Below, one piece after another: positions 1 to 9,639 of a stretch of DNA of 25,920 nucleotides. Source of the DNA: Chara braunii (taxonomy: Eukaryota; Streptophyta; Charophyceae; Charales; Characeae); contig BFEA01000011.1 of the NCBI GenBank assembly GCA_003427395.1, forward strand, positions 3,441,108 to 3,467,027, read 5' to 3'. The translations under genes and the position numbers were made by a program. The notes beneath the pieces are model-generated. The model was given only the letters and a program-made list of their open reading frames with translations, did not search any database and had not been told where the DNA came from. Position 1 is the stretch's first letter, and the number at the start of each line of letters is the position of its first letter.

Positions 1-750
1 AGAGACTTATACTAGTTGGACAGAGATCAGAGTTGGACTTCGGTGATATGAGACTGTGGTACTTACCTGATTGGAGACTTGGAGATTGTTGAGGTTGATA
101 CTCGGCTGCATCACAGTTGGACACCGGTTACATTTGGACTCTGTATCTCTGACATGGATGACCTATGGGCCTCGACATTTTGATCTTGTTGTATGACATT
201 TTGGACTACCATATTGGAGACCTATCAGACTCTATCTCTCGGTGTTGTCTACCTCCCCACCTCCTTCGTCTCTCCTCCCANCNTTCATCNGTGNATNCGT
301 GTACGGGATCTGGGCATCGTCTATGAATGGCCCAGACCCCACCATCTCACGATTGTATGTGTGTGGAGTGATGCTATGTGAGTCAGTCTATGTGAGTCAG
401 TCCGTTTATCAGACTTCCGCTGCATATATGCTCATCCTACATTGGTTGATCTTTGGTTCTGCCCATACGCATTGAAGTATGCAACACTTACCCTCTCCAG
501 GTGGGATGACCTGACTAGACAGCTGTTGCAGACACCAGGGCTAAGAAGATATCCCGTTCAGCTGTAATTGAATTGTGTTTGAATGAGCCCTGTCGTGCGG
601 GTTCTTTCGGATGCTAGGCATATACATATTCTCTGCAATCCCCATGAGGAGACTCTGGATGTTCCCCATAACTCTGTACCCCGGCCACTCATTATCTTTG
701 ACAACCCCCTGAGTACAAACCCCTAGTGTTGTGGTTATGTTGACCTTATC
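1..750. other. Unrecognised region, no supported gene
   Basis: I see no convincing coding signal here; the open frames are short. The first 230 bases are rich in irregular TTGGA-type motifs. The words TATGTGAGTCAGTC recur around 376-402. Five ambiguous bases lie at 281-297, which breaks any reading through that point. Confidence 0.5.
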
Positions 751-751
751 A

Positions 752-1023
752 TTGTTGTTGTTGTTGTTGTTGTTGTGATTGTTGTTATGGTTGTTGTTAT
801 GGTTGTTGTTGTGTTTGTTGTTATGGTTGTTGTTGTGTTTATGGTTGTTGCTGTTGTTGTGGTTGTTGTTGTTGTTGTGGTGGTGGTGGTGGTTGTTGTT
901 GCTGTTGTGGTTGTTGTTGTCGTGGTGGTGGTGGTGTTTGTTGTTGTGGTTGTTTTGATGATGGTGGTTGTGGTTGTCGTTGTGGTGGTGGTTGTTGGTT
1001 GTTGGTTGTTGGCTGGTTGTTCT
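752..1023. repeat. GTT/GTG trinucleotide-rich microsatellite
   Basis: About 270 bases consist almost wholly of GTT units with GTG, GCT, TAT and GTC interruptions. Every frame reads as simple valine, leucine or cysteine strings, so no protein is called. The interruptions suggest an old tract that has not been recently homogenised. Confidence 0.9.
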
Positions 1024-1499
1024 TATTGTTCTTCGATGGTTACTCAGTGGTGTACTCTGCTACCTCGCTCAACCGACTAATCCCTTTCGGGAGTAGACCT
1101 GCCGCCCCCCTCCCTGACTTGATTCTACCTGGAGGGGCTAGGATTACCATGCCCCAATGGTCAGCCTGCATCAGATTTGGTCGAGCCCAATTTGCTCTGG
1201 CTCATCTCACGGCTGAATTCGTCCTGGCATCACCTCCTGTCCACAATCATGCCCTTGGAGCAATGCGTCCCCGAACCCACCCGTTCCTTTCTCCTGACAC
1301 CCTTTGACTCCACCCTGCCACCCGCAAGGTCTACCAAACCCCAATGCTCTCCCACATTAGAGTATGTCAATCCTGATATGCCCTTGCTCCTCTCCTAATC
1401 GAAATTAGACCTTTCCATCTACAATCACCACTTTGGAGCAAAGGCATCTCCAACCCATACCTCCCCCCTCGAATGGAATGGTCAACTGCTACCGCTTCT
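1024..1499. other. Unrecognised region between microsatellite and LINE
   Basis: Short open frames on the plus strand up to about 1400 show no motif I recognise. This could be the upstream end of the LINE that follows, or unrelated flank. I cannot place the LINE's 5' boundary. Confidence 0.35.
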
Positions 1500-1831
1500 C
1501 TGAAGTAGCAGAAAGTGAAGTATGCAGAATGGACGAACATCCGATATCGGCCATCGTTTGGGAGAAAGGTCGAGAAAAATTTGCTTGACGGAATGGGAGG
1601 ACCATCAACAATAGGAAGCTGTGATCTGGGAAGAACGTCTCGGGATGAAAGGGATTGTCGTGCACGACCGAATGAGCAGAGAGAGACATTTAGGAAGGTA
1701 CTCCCACGGAAGGCCTCACCTCTCACTACGCAAAAAACACCCCACTCGGCGTTGTTGCTCCCACGAGAGGAACACAACAGTGCAACTGCCACCCGAAACC
1801 AGCTTACAACTCATTCGACAGACCTATCACT

Positions 1832-2298
1832 GTTACGAAATTACACGAAGCAATGAAGGGTATGGCTATGGGCAAAGCCCTTGGCTGCGATGGGATGCCT
1901 GTAGAAGTTGACCTGGAGGTTGGGGAGGAAATTAGGAAGACCTCCAGAAGATGTTTAACAAATTGCTCACTGGCGGCGCCCTTCTTCTTCTTCTTTCTTT
2001 CTTTCTTTCTTTTTCTTTTTTTTTTTTCTTTTTTTTTTTCTTTTTTTTTTTTTGTTGAGACAGGGTATTATCTCTGTTTTATGCAAGGAAGGAAAAATAT
2101 AGAAAAGAAGAAGGAGATGATCATCGTGCAGAAGTAGGAAATTACCGTGCTATTGCGCTCCGGAATGTCCCGTACAAGCGAATGGCTGAAAGTCTCGCTA
2201 GACGACTGCGCATGCATCTTCCCGAGCGAGTGCAAAGAGACTTGTAAGCGGCTTCCATCCAAAATCGTTCTATATTTGACAATATCATTACTGCAATT
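1832..2298 (+). pseudogene. LINE reverse transcriptase, N-terminal blocks (broken)
   Basis: From 1832 the frame reads VTKLHEAMKGMAMGKALGCD then GMPVE, the usual LINE RT opening in which a helix is followed by GK-x-x-G-x-DG-x-P. A polypyrimidine tract at 1981-2053 interrupts it. From about 2110 reading resumes in another frame with NYRAIALRNVPYKRMAESLA, the counterpart of the family's YRPI-x-L-x-N-x-x-YK block. After that comes LPERVQRDL, an in-frame stop (TAA at 2246-2248), and RSIFDNI, matching the RSI-x-DNI block that precedes motif A. It is clearly dead: it has a stop, at least one frameshift and an insertion. Confidence 0.85.
1981..2053. repeat. CTT/CTTT/poly-T polypyrimidine tract inside the LINE RT
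   Basis: CTT units grade into CTTT units and then into runs of 8 to 13 T. It sits between two adjacent RT motifs of the host LINE, so it is either a later expansion or the trace of an oligo(A)-tailed insertion in reverse orientation. Confidence 0.85.
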
Positions 2299-2658
2299 GG
2301 GTCCACACTCACACTAGGACCTTTCGTTGTAAGCTGCGGGCGCAATTGCAGTCAGATTCGTCAGGGTCTCTCTGTAGTTGCAGTCAGATTCATCTAGGTC
2401 TCTCTGTGTAATTGCGGTCAGATACATTTAGAAAAGTTTTCTTGTGAGTATGCCCTGAGGCATTAGAATTGGTCTAGAACAATCGGTGCAATATGCAATT
2501 GAGGCCGCACTCACACTAGGACCTTTTGTTCTAAGCAATTGCAGTCAGATTCATCCTGGTCTCTTTGTAGTTGCGGTCAGATACCTTTAGGAAAGTCCTC
2601 CTGTGAGTGTGCTCTGAGGCGTAATGGTTAGAGTTGATCTAGAACAATCGCTGCAATA
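2294..2658. repeat. Insertion with ~202-bp tandem duplication inside the LINE RT
   Basis: Two diverged copies start at 2294 and 2496, each with CAATTG followed by a CACTCACACTAGGACCTT word, and end with CTAGAACAATCG then TGCAAT. The second copy is about 160 bp because it lacks one internal duplication. Inside copy 1 a roughly 40-bp element (TTGCAGTCAGATTC plus TCTCTCTGT) is itself repeated. The block lies between RT motifs FDNIITAI and AVILFDLQKAYD, which are adjacent in intact LINEs, so the whole stretch is an insertion or expansion in the element. Confidence 0.75.
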
Positions 2659-2660
2659 CA

Positions 2661-2735
2661 GCGGTGATCCTGTTTGATCTACAGAAGGCTTATGACCGTA
2701 TAAATTGGTCTTATGCCACACCTGGACGGTTGCTT
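2661..2735 (+). pseudogene. LINE reverse transcriptase, motif A block
   Basis: Reading from 2661 gives AVILFDLQKAYDRINW. This is the RT motif A with the catalytic aspartate in F-D-x-x-K-AYD and the following W. It is followed by a short minisatellite that destroys the next block. Confidence 0.85.
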
Positions 2736-2804
2736 TCTATAGTGCGTCGTCTATAGTGCGTCGTCTATAGTGTGTCGTTTATAGTGTGTCGTCTATATCG
2801 TGTC
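2735..2804. repeat. 14-bp minisatellite, five units
   Basis: The unit TCTATAGTGCGTCG recurs five times with one or two changes per unit (TGTGTCG, TTTATAG, final unit degenerate). It sits inside the LINE RT between motif A and the VNG block. A 14-bp period is not a multiple of three, so it contributes to frame loss. Confidence 0.85.
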
Positions 2805-2868
2805 TATGGCAAAGGTTATGGTCAATGGTGCATTGTCTGGAGAGTTACTCTCGCTCGATCGATCACTT
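2800..2868 (+). pseudogene. LINE reverse transcriptase, VNG...RS block
   Basis: The frame from the ATG at 2804 reads MAKVMVNGALSGELLSLDRS. This corresponds to the LINE segment in which a VNG turn precedes a conserved RS-x-RQG stretch. The RQG part is missing: a foldback element starts a few bases later. Confidence 0.7.
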
Positions 2869-2882
2869 TGCCGATGTTGACC

Positions 2883-2993
2883 CTACCGTCTTCACCCGAA
2901 TAGAACGCCCGGTAATTATCGCCGTAACTGTGCTGAAAGTTGTGCCAAGTACAGCTATAATGACCGGGTGTTCTATTCGGGTGAAGACGGTAG
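2883..2993. mobile_element. 111-bp foldback / MITE-like element
   Basis: Two 44-base arms, 2883-2926 and 2950-2993, are inverted repeats of one another with four mismatches and a 23-base loop. The outer 24 bases of each arm pair perfectly (ending CTACCGTC on the left, GACGGTAG on the right). A TA dinucleotide lies near both ends, which could be a mariner-type TA target duplication, but the boundary is ambiguous by a few bases. It interrupts the LINE RT. No transposase is encoded, so if mobile it was non-autonomous. Confidence 0.7.
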
Positions 2994-3035
2994 CCCCTCT
3001 TTTTGCAACAAAGATGGAAAAACAACATAAGGAGT

Positions 3036-3116
3036 CACCCGGATATTAGTGCGCTCCGTACTGAGATAGGAGAAGGTGTTAAGGCATTAGCAGATGACCT
3101 GTTTGCAATCTCATAA
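3036..3116 (+). pseudogene. LINE reverse transcriptase, A-D-D catalytic box
   Basis: Reading from 3036 gives HPDISALRTEIGEGVKALAD, then DLFAIS and a stop (TAA 3114-3116). The LADDL core is the RT motif C (x-x-DD), and the preceding sequence fits the segment upstream of it. The stop directly after the box confirms decay. Confidence 0.75.
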
Positions 3117-3739
3117 AAGAGTTTTGTCTCGTTGGGAGCATTTAACCACCAGTACTTCCTAAAGTCGTGCCCGTTAACGCTACGCGATCTTAGGAAGCGT
3201 ACGGGCCACTACAGGAGCGCCCAAATTCATCCAACTAGAAACCTTTTTACTCTATTTTTTCCCGCGGCCAATAGCTGGGCCAAGTACTGGCGGTTTAAAA
3301 CGATTGTCTAGACAAATATTCAGCGTTGTCTGAAGCTTTGGTGGATTGGCAGAAGACTGTTTACTTCCTCCCTACTGAGCACATTCCAGTGGTCGAATGG
3401 GGTGTGAGAAGAAATGACCACTACAAATCTGAACGATCTGTAGGTGTTCATATTTGTTTGCTTGATTGTCAAACTGCTCAGGAGGACATTCTGTCGCAAA
3501 AGGTATTGCATTGTATCCTTACCTGGGGACTTGCACCTCATCTGTCACTCTCTGGTCGAGCGATGGATCTCAAACGGAGCGCTGTTCGCACTACTTTGGT
3601 ATGTCGTCGCAATTAGCCCGAGAAGTCAGGTTTGTATGCGCGTTGATCAGATGAAGAGTTGGTTGCACGGTTCCTCCGGAAGCCTTCAACTGGTGACCAG
3701 GAGGGCCTCACATCTTAGGTGACAGAGGTCTCTGGTCGA

Positions 3740-4330
3740 CTGATCCTTGTTGAAGATACCTTGCTCGTTTAGCAGCCTGGTTCTTGAAAGCAGTGGAAGA
3801 TGGTGGAGAGTCTCCTTGGGTGCGAATGGTGGAGGAAACTCGCATGATGCAATGGATCCTCCCTCATAGAAGAGGATGTCTGGAGCTGCTTACTCCTCTA
3901 TTCTCACCAGCAGCGGAGGCTGAAGTCCAAATTGTGGCCAAGTCTACTGTATGCCTGGTGCCATATCACCCCTGATCTATGGGTTCAGCCAAGCATAAAA
4001 GAGGACTCGGAGGTCCTACTACTTTATCTTCGAAAAGCAAATATTAGACTAGTGAATGGTTAGGGGTGGACCATGGCTGACCGCTCCCGGCAATCACAAT
4101 GTGGCCAGTAACGGGCCTCCACAACACCGTGGAATTTTTCAAAAAAGAAAAAATAAATAAAAAAAATGGTGAGTGGTGGAAAGCTGACAAAAATCCGGGG
4201 AACTACGGAACGTCCTGGATAAAGAGAGGTGTCCTGAGGATACAAGACCTTTTTTCCCCCCCTTAAAAAATCCAGGGTGCTGTAGAGGTTGGTTTCTGGA
4301 CCCACGACGGGTACCTATCTACAGTCAGCA
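3740..4330 (+). pseudogene. LINE post-RT region (linker before the Cys/His domain)
   Basis: Around 3757 one frame reads RYLARLAAWFLKAVEDGGES followed by PWVRMVEE. This is the layout of the post-RT part of many LINEs (leucine/tryptophan-rich helix, then a PW motif). Another frame near 3940-4020 gives YAWCHITPDLW and later PSIKEDSEVLL. A third near 4225 gives GVLRIQDLF, similar to the G-x-x-x-x-x-DL segment seen before the zinc knuckle. The frames alternate, so this is a decayed copy. Each block alone is weak; their order makes the case. Confidence 0.6.
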
Positions 4331-4419
4331 ACTAATTGATGGGACGCAGACCACACTATCTTGGAGGATCCCCCTTTAGACTGAGGATACAAGATCTATT
4401 GGACTCCCTGTGGTCAAAG

Positions 4420-4890
4420 ACTTTTTTTTTTTTTTTTTAAGGGTCGGCAAAGTGTGTCAACCCTATTGAAGAGTTTAGAAATTTTGCCAGCCATGTGTCT
4501 TGATGTCCATACAGTGCACGGCCTAAACCATGCATGGCATATATAGCCAACTGGCCCTTTTTTACATCATACCAGCTCAGAGAAAAACTGCTATGCAGAC
4601 TGCGATCAGTTGAGGAAAGCCTTGAGGTGATAATCAGTTCAGTTCTGGTGCTCAGCCCGGAGGATGTAGACCCCCTGGGACCTGGTATGAGGTCCTCCCT
4701 CGAACCACACCAAGATGGTTCTGGCGGTACATACTAGGTGTCTGGCAGTTTCAGATTTGGAATGAGGAGTGTCGGGGCAATCGTTACAAGGCGCTACAGC
4801 TGGTGGAGGAATGCTGTCCACTAGTGCGCACATAAGTGGAGTGTTTAAGGCACCGGGACGCCTCCTACCGCCTCTGGGCAAAAGGCACCC
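4420..4890. other. Poly-T tract and unassigned LINE interior
   Basis: A run of about 16 T at 4423-4438 is followed by 450 bases without a recognisable domain. Given LINE blocks on both sides, this is probably decayed element sequence or a further insertion. Confidence 0.4.
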
Positions 4891-4959
4891 CGGTTGCCCA
4901 ACATGCCCAGCGGAGCGTTGATCCTCATGCATGGGCATCTCAAGGCAGAGGTCCTAACA

Positions 4960-5388
4960 GCCGAGCCGCCTGCTTGGCTCACCGCTCCCCTCAATTGGGA
5001 CTACCTACTTATGGCCCCTTCTAGGAGAGCCTCGGAAGTGGCCGTAGGAACCTGGTCAGAGATTCTGGACATGTTGATGGAAGTGATAGGCTCCTGCCTA
5101 ACAAGTTGCTGGGACCAACTCAATAACATACCTTTCTTGAGGCTCGCAGCTATTTTATGGTGGCTTGCTATGGTGGCCTCGCCATCTGCTGTGTGGCTAG
5201 CCCAACATGGCATGAAGTTGTATTTGACATGCAAGCGATGCAGCTGGGCCTTCGAATCAGCAGTTCACCTGTGGTTGGACTGTCCCGCTAAGCAACGAAT
5301 CTGGTGCTGGGTCCGCTTTCGCTTTCCTGAGGCACCCATCCATGAGACAAAATTTGGGTCCTGTTGGGAAGAAGCCCTCACCATCTGA
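4960..5388 (+). pseudogene. LINE C-terminal zinc-knuckle (zf-RVT-like) region
   Basis: The plus-strand frame ending at 5388 contains a tryptophan-rich stretch (LAAILWWLAMVASPSAVWLA) followed by CKRCSWAFESAVHLWLDCP and then IW. The pattern C-x2-C-x5-ES-x2-HL-x3-CP-x5-IW is that of the zf-RVT domain at the C terminus of plant LINE proteins. This frame is open from about 4894, longer than any other piece of the element. The upstream start is not a real initiation site; the piece belongs to the ORF2-type protein. Confidence 0.8.
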
Positions 5389-5390
5389 CA

Positions 5391-6870
5391 AACAACACAG
5401 GCTGGGGCTAAGTAGCACATGTACTTCGTGCTGTCACCTTCTCGGCAATCTGGCAAGGAAGAAACAGCGAGGCTTTTGAGAATTGCAACATGTCCACGAG
5501 TCTAATTTGAGGCTAAGTCTGCAGACAACTGCGGAAAACTACCCCTGGTCGAGCGGCAAGTTTGCTTTGGTTCCAACATACTTGAGAGAGAGGTAACATA
5601 GTTATGGTAGTGGAGGAAAGGGAACTTAGGTAGGTGGATAGAGAGTTAGGATTTTTAGCAGAGTTAACCACTTAGGAATAACCTGGGCGCTGTGCTAAGC
5701 CAAGCTTTGTGCCACGCGGCCTCACGTACCGCAGTAAGCCCCGAAGTACAGACCTTGACTAATTACAGGAAATGGGGTCCATTTTTGCATGTATTTGTTG
5801 AGATTCCGCCTGTCCCTGCTCAAAGTAGCCCCGCGTAGCCGATTAGCGGCACGCACGAATTCCAAGAAGTGGCTATGAATTTTGATTGACGGCATTTCAA
5901 TTTTTCCTACACCAGCAACTGAATTCTTGCTCGCCATGCAAGCTCGCTTCTCATCGTGAGCACGCACCAATTTCCCTTCTTGCTGTCCCTCGTCTCCATG
6001 CAACCCTTTGCCTTCCCCATAACCTTTCGGGTGATCCCCTGCCTGTCCCTTTCGGCATGATTGATTGGTTGTCAGTCGGGTTGGCCGGATCAAACTGCGA
6101 GGGTGTACTTACGCGCGTGGCTTGAACGACCAACCCAAGTGTAAAAGTATTTCAATTGTCCCGCCGTCTTCGGTCTTCTGGAACCTTCTTCCTCCCTCCT
6201 CCTCATCTATGACCTCTCGCTATCCGCATTGCGCGTTGGTGCCTCGCCGCCTTCCCCGCTATAAATTTGTGCGGCCCCTTCCTCTCACCCTTTGTTATCT
6301 CGACTGCAATATTGCGTGAGCTATGCGCGAAGACCATGACGCCGAACAGGCTCGACGTGCCCCAGGAAAGGGCGGAGTGACAACATGGGGTGGAATTAGC
6401 GGTAGTCTTGGTCAGATGGGTAGTTGTGCACCGGAGTGCCAGCATTGTTGTAATTTTGAATAGCAAGGGACTCACTTTTTCTCCATCGCTACTTTGTCCA
6501 TTTGTCTTTGCTAAAATAAACGAGTATGGATACTAAGTTATATGCATGGCGTTAGGTGTGAGCGTGAATGGATACTGAATGCTTCGTTGTTTGAAGTCTT
6601 AGGGATGTATGGATGTGGAAAGACTGTGTGGAAGTATTTGTTGTTGCTGCGCACGTGAGTGTGGTCCCTGGGGGTTACCAGGTCTGGGACGTCTTTTGTA
6701 TGCATGAGTGTGTCGGTGCTCTTTGATTCTCGACTAATTGCCATCGAGGCTGTTGCTCCCCATGCTTGGAGCGCGTGTGAGATTGTTGCCAACCTTTTTC
6801 TCCCCTTACGCGTGCAAGCGCCACTTGTCAGCCCCGTTCACCCGGGTGGGTTGAGCGATCGGGGACATCG
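5391..6870. other. Unrecognised intergenic region
   Basis: No protein motif was recognised on either strand. The base composition is mixed. A CTATAAATT word at 6259-6267 followed by pyrimidine-rich sequence could be a TATA-type core promoter, but I see no gene start that it would serve. Confidence 0.4.
6259..6267 (+). promoter_or_regulatory. Possible TATA box
   Basis: CTATAAATT is flanked by GC-rich sequence and followed by a CT-rich stretch. A match this short can occur by chance, and no downstream coding region is established. Confidence 0.15.
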
Positions 6871-7540
6871 GGTGTGAGGACTATGGAGGTCCACCCGATC
6901 TCTCTGCCTCTCGTCCATCGCCATTTTGACAAGGTGACAATTTTGATTGACGACACCGTGTGGGACGCTTTGCCTTGGACTGTTGGGAGTGGGTGGTGGG
7001 ATAGAGTCGAGAGTTGTATGGAGTCGAGGTTTGCTACTTTGAGCGTGGCCGAACCTCATATCGATTTGCCATAGCGACCTTCCCTTTTTCCCCATCGCAG
7101 GCGAGGATGATCTTTATTGCAATGCGGACGTGCGGATGGTGGTATTGCAGACCGATCGAGTTTCGTTTCATAATCCTTCGAAGGCGTGTCATATAGGGGG
7201 AATAGGGTTTGTTGTGATTGATCGATTTTCACCCCCCGTGCTAATTTTGCCTTATACAGACTTGACAATGTTTCTTGGGTTTGCGGCGCACACCATGTGG
7301 AAGCCTCAGTTCAATTGTCGTTGGTGCCGGCTGGTGAACTCATGTTCCTAGCGGAGAATGGTGTTGGGTTTATGATTCTGGATTACGAAGGGTTCGTTCG
7401 GTTCTCGAATCTCTCCCGCAGTGATGGAGCTCTTCCGGCGAGTTTTCAAACTTGGCCACCTTCACCCCCTCCCCCATTAGATGACGGGACTTCTAGCCGA
7501 ATAGACGGCCTGTGCGGGTTTGATTTGGATGCCTAGGTCT
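6871..7540 (+). other. Possible spliced gene remnant, not recognised
   Basis: Three plus-strand open stretches follow one another: 6883-7074 beginning with ATG, about 7100-7350, and 7320-7536. A pyrimidine-rich tract ending in CAG at 7100 resembles a 3' splice site. No domain is recognisable in any translation, and stops separate the frames. It could be a short spliced gene or chance open frames. Confidence 0.15.
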
Positions 7541-8960
7541 TCTTGACCCCCATGGAAAAGGCGGCGTGAACCTGACACGAGGAATGCGGCAAATTTGTTG
7601 TTCTGCTTTCTTTTTTTTGCACGATCTTTTGCGGACATAGGTGTTGGTGGATTAGTTGGATTCTAAGCCTTACGCCAATGGGCGGAATTTTGCCTATGCC
7701 CCACCCTTACGCGCCTATCTAAATATGAAAATTTGCAGTTCTCCCTGATGGACTTGAATTTTTGAAGCCACCATCGGGACTGAGGTGAGAATCCCTAGTT
7801 TCGCCTTAGCAGGTCAAACCCCGCCCAAAATCCTCAGGCACGCCCCAATAGCTTTGATCGGTGCAACACGGGTACAGAACGCTGTGTGGGGTGTGAGGTT
7901 GCATATCACAACGCTCGGTTATTTATTGTCACAATAGATAGGCGGTTGCAGGTATAGATTAGTGGAGGGAGTGGCCATTTGGAGGGGACTCCAGTCTGGG
8001 GGGAGTCCACCATGTTGGGCGTCGCTAAACCAAGTACTAGAACTAGGGCTAGGATAGCATGGGGAGGAGTTATCCTAGGGTGCCCAGAATTGGTTCTTAT
8101 AAATATGTCTTTTTCTTTGTTGTGCTGCACCGTACTTGCATCTCCTTTTAATTTGTTGTTTTACAACGTTCTTGTATTTTTTTTTGTTGCTTGTTTTACG
8201 TTGTAGTTGTAGATTTTGTTTTGTTGTTCTTGTGCTGAGGATGGTTCTTCCCTCTAGTACACAAGCCCAAGTTGTGTAATGGCCTTAGTATCATTCCGGG
8301 CTTTATATAAGGTGCCCAACGTAATGAGTTTCCCTCTGACCAAGTGATCGTGTTTCTCTTTTTAAGAAAAAAATATGGCCCGAGAACGAACCGTGGGCAC
8401 TTGGTTCGGTCATCAGTTTCGATTTTGGCCATGATAGGCCAACAAGGGGCGGTGCGTGGTGGAGAGTCACGGGTACTTGGAACATTGGTTCCAACCGACT
8501 ATGCAGGCTGGCTTCAGGCCTGGTTGGCTTGTGAATTAGATAATTAGGAAGATTAGGAGTAGTTGAACAGTTTAGTAGTAGTTGTGGTGTAGTTTAAGAG
8601 TAGTTGAGGAGTTGTTTAGGAATACTTGAGGAGTAGTTAGGTGTAGTGGTAAGTTGTGTTTCAGAATATGAATATGTTTTGCAGTTTGAGTTGAGTGTTG
8701 GTACGACAACATATAGTGAAGCTGAGCGATGCTCTCAGTCAATTTGCGAGTCTCATAATTCAACCCGCCCTCATGAAAAAATATTTATTTATTTATTGGA
8801 AAACTTGCGTCTTTACATTCAAACAAAACGATCTAGGTCAGGGGCTATATTCAGCCAAGTTACAATACTAATATGAAATGCGATTTGTGCAGGTTTTTTG
8901 TTGAAGAAATCATAAAATATACGGGAAATTCCCAACTAGGAAGCGCTTTATGTTGTGGCC
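7541..8960. other. Unrecognised intergenic region with AGTAGTT-rich patch
   Basis: No coding signal was recognised. Between about 8545 and 8650 the sequence is a loose repeat of TTAGGAGTAGTTGA-like words. A short ATTT-rich stretch lies at 8778-8798. Confidence 0.4.
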
Positions 8961-8967
8961 ATTCCGT

Positions 8968-9543
8968 TTACTTATCTTCCCTACGCAGAGTGGGGCAGGT
9001 AGCTGAACGATAGTTCAGATAGTGCTTGCTTTTCCATAACTGCAAATACCAAGGAAGCAATGCGTCCTCATCGCCCGGACGTCTGCCGATTCCGTGAAGG
9101 ACATGAGAAAAAGATTGTCTTGAGCAAATGGCCCATGCCATATGCAAGGACAAATGATGCGTGTAGATAGTTTTTCCTTTAGATACATTTGTAGAATGTG
9201 TGGGGGTGGTCCACCTGCGATGCACACTAATCGAGGAATATAACTTACTATGTGCATTTTGTTGGTGTTCGTTGTTGGTGCATGGATGAATTGCCTTTGC
9301 CTCAACCACAAGTTGTTCAATACCCATATTCAGATGCACCACGTTTAGGAGTCCGTTGTACTCATGAAGATTGACCTTTACATCCATGCATAGTTGCAAC
9401 CATGCTGACCGCATCCACGCAAGCAATTGTACATGGTGCCACCATTGCAGAAGTTGCACATAGATTTCATAATCACAAAATATACCAGGTTGCCTGATTT
9501 GGGAAAAACAAATGATGCTCGCGAGCAGTTCCCCCCCCCACAC
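8968..9543 (-). CDS. Hypothetical open frame (doubtful)
   Basis: This minus-strand frame is open for 191 codons, the longest in several kilobases. It begins at a GTG, so the true start is unknown. The translation has a plausible mix with many W, H and L residues but no domain, signal peptide or membrane segment that I can name. It may be a fragment of a decayed transposon gene or simply a chance open frame. Confidence 0.15.
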   Translation of the reverse strand: MWGGELLASIICFSQIRQPGIFCDYEIYVQLLQWWHHVQLLAWMRSAWLQLCMDVKVNLHEYNGLLNVVHLNMGIEQLVVEAKAIHPCTNNEHQQNAHSKLYSSISVHRRWTTPTHSTNVSKGKTIYTHHLSLHMAWAICSRQSFSHVLHGIGRRPGDEDALLPWYLQLWKSKHYLNYRSATCPTLRREDK

Positions 9544-9639
9544 ACGATTCGACCCTCGTGAAAAACAACTTTAAAAATTGGTGAAAAAATATTTGTCACA
9601 AATTTGGAATGGTGTAAATAGCATCGCACGACTGAGCTA

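Larger units (their letters stand above)
1500..5390 (+). mobile_element. Degenerate LINE-type (non-LTR) retrotransposon
   Basis: Collinear plus-strand fragments in several frames match the order of a LINE ORF2. They are the RT entry segment (1832-1975), RT block 2 (about 2110-2298), the motif A block (2661-2735), the template/primer strand block (about 2800-2868), the A-D-D catalytic box (3036-3113), the post-RT thumb and linker region (about 3740-4330) and a C-terminal Cys/His knuckle (about 5225-5310). Stops and frameshifts separate most pieces. Foreign or duplicated sequence interrupts it at 1981-2053, 2294-2658, 2735-2800 and 2883-2993. No endonuclease domain is clear upstream and I see no definite poly(A) tail or target duplication, so the outer limits are approximate. 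The element is certainly inactive. The family call rests on motif order, not on a search. Confidence 0.8.

Noticed and set aside
775-1080. Valine-rich open frame
   Set aside because: It is only the GTT/GTG microsatellite read in frame.
9528-9545. Possible polypurine tract or LTR edge near the C run
   Set aside because: No matching long terminal repeat, primer binding site or gag/pol motif was found nearby.
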